Below, piece by piece: positions 1 to 6,419 of a stretch of DNA of 10,566 bases. This DNA comes from CAMCXT01 sp046302715. GTDB lineage: Bacteria; Bacteroidota; Bacteroidia; M30B66. The notes beneath the pieces were generated by a model, which was not told where the DNA came from, did no database searches, and saw nothing but the letters and a program-made list of their open reading frames with translations. The translations under genes were made by a program, and so were the position numbers. The stretch spans positions 1 through 10,566 of the forward strand of contig JBKCHQ010000115.1 of the NCBI GenBank assembly GCA_046302715.1, read 5' to 3'. Position 1 is the stretch's first letter, and each line of letters begins with the position of its first letter.

Positions 1-86
1 ATCATGCAATGCATTTCGTGTTCTTGTGCGTAGCTTATTGATACGGCCATTAGAAACACAGACAGAAAATTTAGGAGCTTTTTCAT
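1..86 (-). CDS. Secreted protein, N-terminal fragment cut by the window edge
   Basis: Reading the minus strand from the ATG at 86 gives 28 codons that stay open to the window edge. The product begins MKKLLNFLSVFLMAVSISYA and continues QEHEMHCM. This is a textbook signal peptide: two lysines, a hydrophobic core of about 14 residues, and an SYA-Q cleavage site. The mature protein therefore starts with a His/Met/Cys-rich stretch (HEMHCM). That could hint at metal binding, but too little is visible to name a family. The gene is transcribed divergently from the large Ig-repeat protein, with 193 bp between the starts. The leader just before the ATG is AT-rich with no clear Shine-Dalgarno sequence, which is normal for Bacteroidota. 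The start is well supported; the function is unknown. Confidence 0.7.
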   Translation of the reverse strand, partial: MKKLLNFLSVFLMAVSISYAQEHEMHCM

Positions 87-136
87 GGTTGTTAAATTTG
101 ATGAGACAAAGCTGCCGTAATTTCAATTAGAAGTAA

Positions 137-165
137 ATCACTAATTCTAGTGATATGACTCACTA
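137..165. promoter_or_regulatory. Three alternating TCACTA/TAGTGA half-sites (operator candidate)
   Basis: The sequence shows TCACTA at 138-143, its reverse complement TAGTGA at 148-153, and TCACTA again at 160-165. The first pair forms a perfect 7-bp inverted repeat (ATCACTA, 4-nt spacer, TAGTGAT, 137-154). The second pair forms a 6-bp inverted repeat with a 6-nt spacer. The cluster lies between two divergent exported-protein genes, about 50 bp from one start and 115 bp from the other. A dimeric regulator binding either overlapping palindrome is the simplest reading. No regulator is identified. Confidence 0.35.
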
Positions 166-184
166 TTAAATTTAAACTACAGAT

Positions 185-208
185 AATCATGTTTTTATGA
201 TTTTTTTT
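185..208 (+). promoter_or_regulatory. AT-rich hairpin followed by a T-tract in the leader of the surface-protein gene
   Basis: AATCAT at 185-190 pairs with ATGATT at 197-202 across a 6-nt loop, followed by a run of T to 208. This has the shape of an intrinsic terminator, but the stem has only one G-C pair and no plus-strand gene is visible upstream. It could be a weak attenuator in the leader of the gene starting at 280, or an AT-rich coincidence. Confidence 0.2.
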
Positions 209-279
209 CTGGTTTCAAGTTCATAGTGTAGTATTAACACAAATTTTTGCAATTTTATATCCTTGTTGTTTACAGTTTG

Positions 280-3200
280 ATGCATCGCTTTTTGAATACG
301 TTGGTTTTTGCGCCCTGCCTTTTTCTCTGGCAGTGCGTTGCTGCGCAATATATCTCACGCAGCGAACCCAGTCCTACATATGCTTGCCCAACAGTTTGCC
401 AGGGCGGCACACTTGAACTCAAAATCCCGCAAATAGAAAATTTTCCTGCAGGCACCTTAATTCAGGCGTGGCTATCCAATGCAAGCGGCTCGTTTGCGTC
501 AGGCACTCAGACCTTGAATGCAGCTCAATATAGCACTAACAATGGCGGCACCTGGCTTGTCGGGCCTTATGCGTTCTCTTCGAATATCAATAATTTGTTG
601 ATGCGCATCACCATTCCAATAGCAACGCCTTTGGGAAGTGCATACACCATAAAAATGCGTGCATCCAATGGGTACGTGAGCAATGATGTATTTCAATGCG
701 GTGGTACAAATTTCATTACGGTAACTGCTGCCACAACACCATTAGCTCCCGTTTTGCCCACGGCAAGCGGCAATGGTCAATGGTTGGGGCATGTTTATAC
801 TTGGACCCCAACCACAGGTGCTGTGCTCAATACTCAGGCATTGGTAAGTGCACAGAATTTTTTTGCACCCTTCAATTATCAAGGCCATGCCGTGTATAAT
901 CCGCTCAATATTGATTTGTTTTTTAGTGCCAGTGGAGGCGTTCCAGGCTCATCGGCTAATGCGTCTTCTTTTGTTTGCGGAACGGCATTCACTACGAATT
1001 TCAGTATGCAGCTCCGACGCACCGAGAATTTTGCTCCCGGGTTATATCATCTATCTATTCAAGGTGATGATGGTATTCGCCTAAGCATAGATGGTGGTGC
1101 TACCTGGATTTTAAGTTCGTTTTTTGAACAGCCCTATGCCTCCAGTTATAAAACTACGCAAACTACTTTTCCCAATGGCATTTGTTTAAGCGGTAATACC
1201 GATTTACTGATTGAATATTTTCAACGGCCCATGGATGCACGTTTAACCTTTAATGTTACACCTGCAGGTGCGCTTCCAAGTTTTACTCAACCTGAAGATG
1301 CCTCCGTATGTTTGCCCGACGGAGCATCATTTTTCATAACGTCAAATGCAGGCTATACCTACCAATGGTATCAGAGTAACGATGGCGGTTTAAGCTTCAC
1401 GGAGCTCAACGATAATGAAGTATTTAGCGGCGCCACTGCATCTACACTCGAAGTTTTGCAAACCAATGCTGCCTTGGATGGCACACTTTATTATTGCATG
1501 GCCACGTCCAATTGCGGGGAGTGGAGTTCCGATACCGCAGCTTTATTGTTACAAAACCCTGCAGTAAATCTCAGTAATCCCTTAGACGCTGTTTATTGCA
1601 ATGGTCAAGCGTTAAGTTTTTCATCCTCTTCTACTAGCAATGGGGTTTCATATCAATGGCAGGTGAGTTTTGATGGCGGCCTAACGTTTTCCAATGTTCC
1701 TGAAGTAGCTCCTTATTCGGGAACGCAGAGTACGGTGCTTTCCATCTCGATTCCCCCTGCAGGATATGAAAGTTTATTGTTTCGTCAAAGTGCTGAAGTG
1801 TGCGGCTCCGTTCAATATTCAACCGCAGCAGAAATTGTAAATGGGGCAGGAGCTCTAATTATACAGCAGCCTTCTGATCTAGAACTTTGTGCAGATGAGA
1901 CGGGAATTATTTCATTTGATGCTACCGGATATACCATCGCTACATGGGAGCTTCTCCAAAATTCAGGAAGCTATTTGCCATTAAGCAGTTTGGCTATTAA
2001 TGGTATTGTTCCCGATGCAAATAACAATCTTAATATTGATGCCACTCTACTATCCGAATCCATTTATGTGCTGCGTTGTCGGTTATCGCAGGGATGTGGC
2101 GATGATGTAATAACCCAAATATGCACCTTAACGGTCAGCAGTTTAGTTAACGTTTTGCAACATCCTCTTGATGTAATAACGTGCGAGGGTAGTTCAGTGG
2201 CCTTTTCGGTGCTGGCATCGGGGAGTAATGTGGTGTATCAATGGCAAGTGAGTTCCGACGGTGGCATTACATTCTCCGATCTGTCTGTTTCCTCCGAATA
2301 CTCGGGCCAACAAAGCGCAGCGCTTCTCATTAATCCCGTTAATGCATCTATGAACGGTACATTGTATAGATGCATCGTATCGGGGGCATGCAATACCCAA
2401 ACGAGCTTAGTGTCTTCGCTTACCATTACTGAAATTGCTCAAATAACCGAACAACCTGCGGCGCTTACCGTTTGCGAACAACAATCGGCTGTTTTTGTGT
2501 GCATCAGCAATGTAACGGGCAATCGGCTATGGGAGTACAGCACTGATGGGGGCCAAACGTTTAATCCATGCACCGGTAATAACTGGGCGACGGGAGTCAC
2601 CAGCGATACGCTAACCATCTCAAATGCTGCTTATGAGTTTGACGGATTCATTTTTAGGTGCGCATTCAGTTTCTGCGATTCGATTATTTTTAGTGATACC
2701 GCTATACTTAACGTCTTAGCGCTGCCTGTGTTGAATGATTTGCAGCCTCCTCAGGAAGTATGCTTGAGCGATACGGTTATCCTGGTTTTGCAGGCATCGA
2801 ACGCAATAACATACCAATGGCAAATTCAGATAGGGAGTCAATTTTATAATCTGGAGAACTCAGCAATATTTTCAGGTGTTGATGGCCCCGTATTGACCAT
2901 TTCAAACTTGAGTGATTCATTGGATTTACGCGTGTTTCGTTGCGAGGTGAGCGGTTGGTGCGGTTCGGTCAAGTGGAGCAATTCGATAGCCCTTAACATT
3001 TTAACGGCGCCCACAACTATAACTATAAACGTTCCCGATCGCATTTGCAGCAATGAGCAATTTTCACTGGTTGCCAATTTTAATGGAAGCGGCGATGCTT
3101 ATCAGTGGGAGCGATTGGATGAAACTCAAAATGTGTTTGTTTCAATCTCCGATAATTCAGTTTATCGGGGCAGCCGAAGTTTGGTATTAGGGGTTAATGC

Positions 3201-3567
3201 CGGCGAAGAATTAAATGGTCAGCTCATACGTTTCTCGCTAGAGGTTTGCGGCGATACGGTATGGAGCGATCCTGTTGAACTGCGCATTCGCGAAGATGCG
3301 CCCGTCTATATTCCGGGGGCATTTACTGCCAATGGCGATAATCTTAATGATGTGTTTAAAATATACACCGATGGAGCTCCGGTCATCTATGCCGAGGTGT
3401 ATAACCTTTGGGGCGAACGCATACATGTTTGGACTACTATAGACGAAGGATGGGATGGTACCTATTTGGGAAATCCAGTACAGGAAGGCGTATATGTGTA
3501 TCGCATTTGGGTAAAAACAGCGTGCAGCGAAAAAGTGTACATGCGCACCATTACACTGTCTAAATAA
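280..3567 (+). CDS. Large T9SS surface protein: PA14-like domain, seven Ig-like repeats, CHU_C tail
   Basis: This is a 1095-residue predicted cell-surface protein. I chose the ATG at 280 over an in-frame TTG at 247 because it gives a good signal peptide (MHRFLNTLVFAPCLFLWQCVAAQ). Residues about 25-160 look like the extracellular domain often found at the N-terminus of Bacteroidota surface proteins (CPTVCQGG, GSFASG, IPIATPLGSAY). Residues about 166-330 resemble a PA14 domain, with the characteristic GDDG at 262-265 followed by IRLSIDGG. Residues 334-1005 are seven Ig-like repeats, many with a YQW core, a paired Cys, and a RC/YC near the end. Residues 1006-1095 match the gliding-motility-associated C-terminal domain (CHU_C, TIGR04131): YIPGAFTANGDNLNDVF, VYNLWGERI, W-D-G-T, then G-V-Y-V-Y. 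That tail is a type B T9SS sorting signal. The protein is likely an adhesin or carbohydrate-binding surface protein; the ligand is unknown. No clear terminator lies in the 80 bp after the stop. Confidence 0.9.
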   Translation: MHRFLNTLVFAPCLFLWQCVAAQYISRSEPSPTYACPTVCQGGTLELKIPQIENFPAGTLIQAWLSNASGSFASGTQTLNAAQYSTNNGGTWLVGPYAFSSNINNLLMRITIPIATPLGSAYTIKMRASNGYVSNDVFQCGGTNFITVTAATTPLAPVLPTASGNGQWLGHVYTWTPTTGAVLNTQALVSAQNFFAPFNYQGHAVYNPLNIDLFFSASGGVPGSSANASSFVCGTAFTTNFSMQLRRTENFAPGLYHLSIQGDDGIRLSIDGGATWILSSFFEQPYASSYKTTQTTFPNGICLSGNTDLLIEYFQRPMDARLTFNVTPAGALPSFTQPEDASVCLPDGASFFITSNAGYTYQWYQSNDGGLSFTELNDNEVFSGATASTLEVLQTNAALDGTLYYCMATSNCGEWSSDTAALLLQNPAVNLSNPLDAVYCNGQALSFSSSSTSNGVSYQWQVSFDGGLTFSNVPEVAPYSGTQSTVLSISIPPAGYESLLFRQSAEVCGSVQYSTAAEIVNGAGALIIQQPSDLELCADETGIISFDATGYTIATWELLQNSGSYLPLSSLAINGIVPDANNNLNIDATLLSESIYVLRCRLSQGCGDDVITQICTLTVSSLVNVLQHPLDVITCEGSSVAFSVLASGSNVVYQWQVSSDGGITFSDLSVSSEYSGQQSAALLINPVNASMNGTLYRCIVSGACNTQTSLVSSLTITEIAQITEQPAALTVCEQQSAVFVCISNVTGNRLWEYSTDGGQTFNPCTGNNWATGVTSDTLTISNAAYEFDGFIFRCAFSFCDSIIFSDTAILNVLALPVLNDLQPPQEVCLSDTVILVLQASNAITYQWQIQIGSQFYNLENSAIFSGVDGPVLTISNLSDSLDLRVFRCEVSGWCGSVKWSNSIALNILTAPTTITINVPDRICSNEQFSLVANFNGSGDAYQWERLDETQNVFVSISDNSVYRGSRSLVLGVNAGEELNGQLIRFSLEVCGDTVWSDPVELRIREDAPVYIPGAFTANGDNLNDVFKIYTDGAPVIYAEVYNLWGERIHVWTTIDEGWDGTYLGNPVQEGVYVYRIWVKTACSEKVYMRTITLSK
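1279..3294 (+). repeat. Seven tandem Ig-like modules within the surface protein
   Basis: Module starts, judged by the recurring hydrophobic/QP entry and first Cys, fall at 1279, 1555, 1861, 2146, 2434, 2722 and 3007, with the sorting domain starting at 3295. Lengths are 92, 102, 95, 96, 96, 95 and 96 residues. Modules 2 and 4 are closest, both containing YQWQVS followed by a DGG and an acidic/aromatic turn, and this is visible in the DNA too. Modules 3, 5 and 7 are diverged around the central Trp (ATWELL, RLWEYS, YQWERL). The repeat is at protein level; the DNA copies are well diverged, so this is old duplication. Confidence 0.8.
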
Positions 3568-3647
3568 CTTCTGAATATACCAATATCAGTCCATACCAAA
3601 GGCTCATAGTCAAGTCCGTTGTGTGAATGCCTGAAAAATATCGGAAC

Positions 3648-3941
3648 CTACTTTTTTCGTCGGGAGCGTTTCTGCGCGATGTAAGTATCTAACTCGCGAT
3701 CGCTCACCGAGAAATCGCCTTCGAGCAAGTCCGACGGATGCACCTCCAAGGCTGTTGACAACTTAATCAAGGTTTCGATAGTGAGGTTTTTGCCGCTCTC
3801 TATTTTACTGATAGCGGAGCGATCCATACCAATATCTTCGCCTAATTCCTGCATGGTATACCCTTTTCTTCTACGGGCTATATACACATTTTCTCCTACC
3901 TGTTTAAGGTAGTCTCCTATACTTTTAACTGGTTTAGCCAT
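3648..3941 (-). CDS. XRE-family helix-turn-helix transcriptional regulator
   Basis: This 97-residue protein consists of one Cro/C1-type helix-turn-helix, about residues 17-74, and a short basic tail (QKRSRRKK). Family hallmarks are visible: RRRKGYTMQELGEDIGMD for helices 1-2, then RSAISKIESGK for the recognition helix, then TLIKLSTALEVHPSDLL for the last helices. It should bind DNA as a dimer; no sensory or enzymatic domain is present. Its stop lies 80 bp from the stop of the convergent surface-protein gene. Upstream is a 95-bp AT-rich gap to the sigma-54 activator's stop, containing an imperfect palindrome that may be its own operator. The target genes are unknown. The ATG at 3941 gives the expected family length. 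Confidence 0.88.
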   Translation of the reverse strand: MAKPVKSIGDYLKQVGENVYIARRRKGYTMQELGEDIGMDRSAISKIESGKNLTIETLIKLSTALEVHPSDLLEGDFSVSDRELDTYIAQKRSRRKK

Positions 3942-3992
3942 ATCAAGGCCGAACCTATAAACTCAGAACGAAATATTGATGTAAATTAATGC

Positions 3993-4011
3993 AACAATAT
4001 TAAATGTTGTT
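3993..4011. promoter_or_regulatory. Imperfect 19-bp palindrome upstream of the XRE regulator
   Basis: AACAATATTAAATGTTGTT is symmetric about position 4002, with only one mismatched pair (T3998/G4006). It lies 52 bp upstream of the XRE regulator's ATG and 26 bp past the stop of the sigma-54 activator. No T-tract follows on the minus strand, so an operator fits better than a terminator. Autoregulation by the adjacent XRE protein is the natural hypothesis, but AT-rich DNA makes such symmetry fairly likely by chance. Confidence 0.35.
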
Positions 4012-4036
4012 CAATAAATTATTAACAAATAAAATT

Positions 4037-5221
4037 TTAGATGTTTTGGGAGAAAATCAAATCTTCAGCCTCAATTGTGTCGCCATCCGAAATAAGTACC
4101 GAGCGCTCTACAAATGCTTTCAGTTCTCGAACGTTGCCGCTCCAGGGATGTTTCATCATTTTCTGAATGGCCTCGGCCGAAAATGATTTAACGGGAAGTC
4201 GGTTTGTTGTGCAAAATTGATTAAGCATGGTTCGAGAGAGCAGTAAAATATCGTTTTCACGTTCTCTAAGCGGTGGCAAATGGATCAGGAAGCCTTGTAG
4301 CCTGTAATACAAATCCTCCCTCATTTTTCCGTCTTTTACGCGTTGTGCCAAATTTTTATTGGTAGCAGCAATTACCCGTACATTAAGCGGAATTTCTTTG
4401 TTTGACCCTAATCGGGTAATCTTACTTTCCTGAAGTACACGCAGTAATTTGGTTTGCATGTGTACATCCATCTCACCGATTTCATCCAAAAAAATCGTAC
4501 CCTCATTGGCCTCTTCAAACTTTCCAATTCTTTTAGTATCGGCTCCGGTAAACGCCCCTCGTTCATGACCGAAGAGTTCCGACTCAATTAAATCTTCAGG
4601 AATTGCGGCCACGTTAACCGCCACAAATGGCCTGTTTTTACGATCAGAATTATAATGGATGGCCGATGCTATGAGTTCCTTTCCGGTGCCGCTTTCGCCG
4701 GTTATCAAGGCCAGCATGTTCGTTTTTTCCACTTTTTGAACTAAGCGCAGCACTTTAAGTATGGCCTGACTCTCTCCAATTATTTTATTGTATTTATTCC
4801 GATCAATGATCTGTTCGCGAAGCGTTTCTACCTCTTTTCGCAAATCAACACTGCCCAAATGCTTGATGATTTTTAACTCTAACAAGGTAAGGGCGTTGTC
4901 ATCTTTTTTAATGTATTCTTCAGCCCCGTGTTCAAATGCCTCAATAACCACCTCAACCTTTTCCTGCCCCGATAAAAGAATGGTCTTAATATCGCTGTTG
5001 TAATGCTTAATTTCCCGTAACAGGTCAATTCCGTTGGTATCCGGAATGGAATAGTCCAATATTACGATATCTGGATTTCGGTGAAGATTATTTCTAAAGG
5101 CGGCACCGCTTTCAAAGAGTTCAACTTCAATATGATCATTTTGTTCCAGCTTTTGCTTAATGAGTTGAGCAAAAAAAGTATTGTCTTCAACTACAAAAAT
5201 TCGTGTCAAGAATTTACCCAT
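4037..5221 (-). CDS. Receiver-AAA+ sigma-54-dependent activator lacking a DNA-binding domain
   Basis: This 394-residue response regulator is of the NtrC type. I chose the ATG at 5221 over the in-frame TTG at 5245 because the receiver fold then begins at the usual distance (MGKFLTRIFVVEDN). Receiver residues are present: acidic pair E12/D13, phospho-acceptor D56 in VILDYSIPD, S84 and K106. The AAA+ module has Walker A GESGTGKE (175-182), the sigma-54-contacting GAFTGA loop (222-227), Walker B IFLDE with D246/E247, REDLYYRL with arginine-finger candidates, and WSGNVREL for sensor II. It should therefore hydrolyse ATP and remodel sigma-54 RNA polymerase when phosphorylated. The protein stops about 20 residues after sensor II (EAEDLIFSQNI), so the Fis-type helix-turn-helix found in most relatives is missing. 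No frame of the 95 bp downstream could encode it. No histidine kinase is visible nearby. Confidence 0.93.
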   Translation of the reverse strand: MGKFLTRIFVVEDNTFFAQLIKQKLEQNDHIEVELFESGAAFRNNLHRNPDIVILDYSIPDTNGIDLLREIKHYNSDIKTILLSGQEKVEVVIEAFEHGAEEYIKKDDNALTLLELKIIKHLGSVDLRKEVETLREQIIDRNKYNKIIGESQAILKVLRLVQKVEKTNMLALITGESGTGKELIASAIHYNSDRKNRPFVAVNVAAIPEDLIESELFGHERGAFTGADTKRIGKFEEANEGTIFLDEIGEMDVHMQTKLLRVLQESKITRLGSNKEIPLNVRVIAATNKNLAQRVKDGKMREDLYYRLQGFLIHLPPLRERENDILLLSRTMLNQFCTTNRLPVKSFSAEAIQKMMKHPWSGNVRELKAFVERSVLISDGDTIEAEDLIFSQNI

Positions 5222-5333
5222 TGGTGTATTGTTTTTTCGGAACAATACTACGCAAACCTTTCTTCTTTAGTTATAGGATAAACGAAAATAATCTTACGTT
5301 GCGTTTCTTTATTAAACGCCATTGCAGTGGGGC

Positions 5334-5480
5334 CTACCAGTTTTTGGCGCCGTTTCGTTTATAATCGGGATGCGCTTTTATTCCCTGGCATTGAGGTCGC
5401 ATCATTGAGCACGATTGAAAAAGAATAGCGCTTATTAAGGCTGCGGCAAATAGTCGATAAATTGGGCTTATAGCTTTCAT
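5334..5480 (-). CDS. Small lipoprotein, 48 residues
   Basis: The ATG at 5480 opens a 48-codon frame ending in TAG at 5334-5336. The N-terminus is a lipoprotein signal: MKAISPIYRLFAAALISAI, then LFQSC, with Cys24 as the predicted lipidated residue. The Bacteroidota-style FQSC lipobox is good evidence that this short frame is real. The mature part is only about 25 residues (CSMMRPQCQGIKAHPDYKRN and GAKNW), basic, with one further Cys. It sits just downstream of the terminator that ends the three-gene operon and 112 bp upstream of the sigma-54 activator start, so it has its own promoter or is co-transcribed with the activator. Function unknown. Membrane destination (inner or outer) cannot be settled; there is no acidic stretch after the Cys typical of surface export. 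Confidence 0.72.
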   Translation of the reverse strand: MKAISPIYRLFAAALISAILFQSCSMMRPQCQGIKAHPDYKRNGAKNW

Positions 5481-5510
5481 AATTTATATAATTAGTTATA
5501 AACATTAAAC

Positions 5511-5539
5511 GAAAAAAAGGGTGGAACATTGCCCACCCT
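5511..5539 (-). terminator. Intrinsic terminator of the three-gene exported-protein operon
   Basis: On the minus strand AGGGTGG (5539-5533) pairs perfectly with CCACCCT (5524-5518) across an 8-nt loop, followed by a run of T down to 5512. The stem is GC-rich in AT-rich surroundings. It begins 9 nt after the stop of the last operon gene at 5548, and it insulates the lipoprotein and activator genes downstream. Confidence 0.88.
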
Positions 5540-5547
5540 CATAAAAA

Positions 5548-6408
5548 TTACATAACCTGAATGTCTTTGTGGGCCAGTTCATGCCCAAAATCATCTACCG
5601 CTTTTACGGTGTAGTTTCCCAACGGAAATTTCGATACGTCTATCATTAGCGGAATTTCTATTTCTCCTTCTGTTTGATTGAGATAAAACCCCAATACTTC
5701 AACGCTTTTACCGTCTTTATCGCAGACCTTTAAGCTTACATTGGAAACCTGTTCCAAATTAAATTGCAAGGAACCTTCTATAACATCCGGTATGCCCGAA
5801 AATTCCATATCATCGCCTGATGCCGCCGGCTTGTATTTAATTCGATATTGTGCCGGTTTAATGTTTTCATTCTTACAAATAAAGCGCATAACAGATAAAT
5901 TTGTCAAACTATCGCTATTGTTCGAGAAAACCGAACCAATCTGATGATGATTGGTGTAAAACCAAATTACTTGCTGGTACAACCATTCGTCAACAATGCG
6001 CTTGTTATTCATCATTTCGAGAGTTTTGCATAAATTTTCAGGACCCAAATTGGTCTTGCTAAATTTTTGATTAAGCTTGGGACATCCCCAAGCAGAATTT
6101 CCGCAGAAACCCCGAATTGGAACTTCAGCTTCCTCTCCCGGATCTAACATAACGATTATATTTTGAGACATTACGAAAGGCTGAATATTCCCATCGGTAT
6201 AGAAAAATCTGCCTGCTTCTACATTAACCTCCTGTTCCTTTTTTAATAAATTTTTAATTTTTAGCAGGACTCTTCTTGGGCCTTCTGCAGCTTTTAGTTC
6301 GAATTTAATTTCTTTGTCTTTGAGAGCGGAGCCAAACGACTTGGCATCTGCCTGTACTGCTTGACTTAGCATACATGCTATAACTAAAATTAATTGCTGG
6401 GTTTTCAT
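5548..6408 (-). CDS. Exported protein of unknown function, two beta-rich domains
   Basis: This 286-residue protein has a signal peptide (MKTQQLILVIACMLSQAVQA, then DAKS). The N-terminal half has an ordered set of features: VEAGRFFYTD, then IQPFV, an LDPGEEAEVPI strand, GFCGNSAWGCP, and later LYQQVIWFYT. I recall similar G-x-F / Q / pg / C-P / Q-x-x-I-W patterns in other uncharacterised extracellular beta-sandwich proteins, but I cannot name a Pfam family. The C-terminal region, about 205-286, looks like a FlgD-type Ig-like domain (LQFNLEQVSNVSLKVCDKDG, then FPLGNYTVKAVDDFGHEL). It lacks the PNP motif and basic end of a T9SS sorting domain, so it is probably not T9SS cargo. Last gene of the operon, 11 nt after its neighbour and just before a terminator. 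Likely periplasmic or outer-membrane-associated. Confidence 0.78.
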   Translation of the reverse strand: MKTQQLILVIACMLSQAVQADAKSFGSALKDKEIKFELKAAEGPRRVLLKIKNLLKKEQEVNVEAGRFFYTDGNIQPFVMSQNIIVMLDPGEEAEVPIRGFCGNSAWGCPKLNQKFSKTNLGPENLCKTLEMMNNKRIVDEWLYQQVIWFYTNHHQIGSVFSNNSDSLTNLSVMRFICKNENIKPAQYRIKYKPAASGDDMEFSGIPDVIEGSLQFNLEQVSNVSLKVCDKDGKSVEVLGFYLNQTEGEIEIPLMIDVSKFPLGNYTVKAVDDFGHELAHKDIQVM

Positions 6409-6419
6409 AATATATAATA

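Noticed and set aside
93..100. TAAATTTG -7 box match on the plus strand
   Set aside because: No TTG element lies at the right distance upstream, and it falls in the leader of the minus-strand gene 180 bp from the plus-strand start, so it is not called as a promoter.
247..279. TTG start for the large surface protein at 247
   Set aside because: The ATG at 280 gives a standard signal peptide; the extra 11 residues only lengthen it and no ribosome-binding signal favours TTG.
1279..3294. Tandem repeat as a candidate CRISPR or DNA satellite
   Set aside because: The periodicity of about 288 bp is at protein level with diverged DNA, fully explained by Ig-like modules.
3568..3647. Bidirectional terminator between the convergent surface-protein and XRE genes
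   Set aside because: I looked for inverted repeats in these 80 bp and found no stem with a T-tract.
3942..4036. Possible frameshifted Fis helix-turn-helix downstream of the sigma-54 activator
   Set aside because: Only 95 bp of AT-rich DNA separate the stop from the XRE start, too short for the domain, and the translated frames show no Fis-like helices.
4004..4186. Plus-strand 60-codon frame near the end of the activator gene
   Set aside because: It mostly overlaps the conserved AAA+ coding sequence on the other strand and shows no protein features.
5222..5245. TTG start for the sigma-54 activator at 5245
   Set aside because: The eight extra residues precede a normal receiver start at ATG 5221, and TTG is a less likely start codon.
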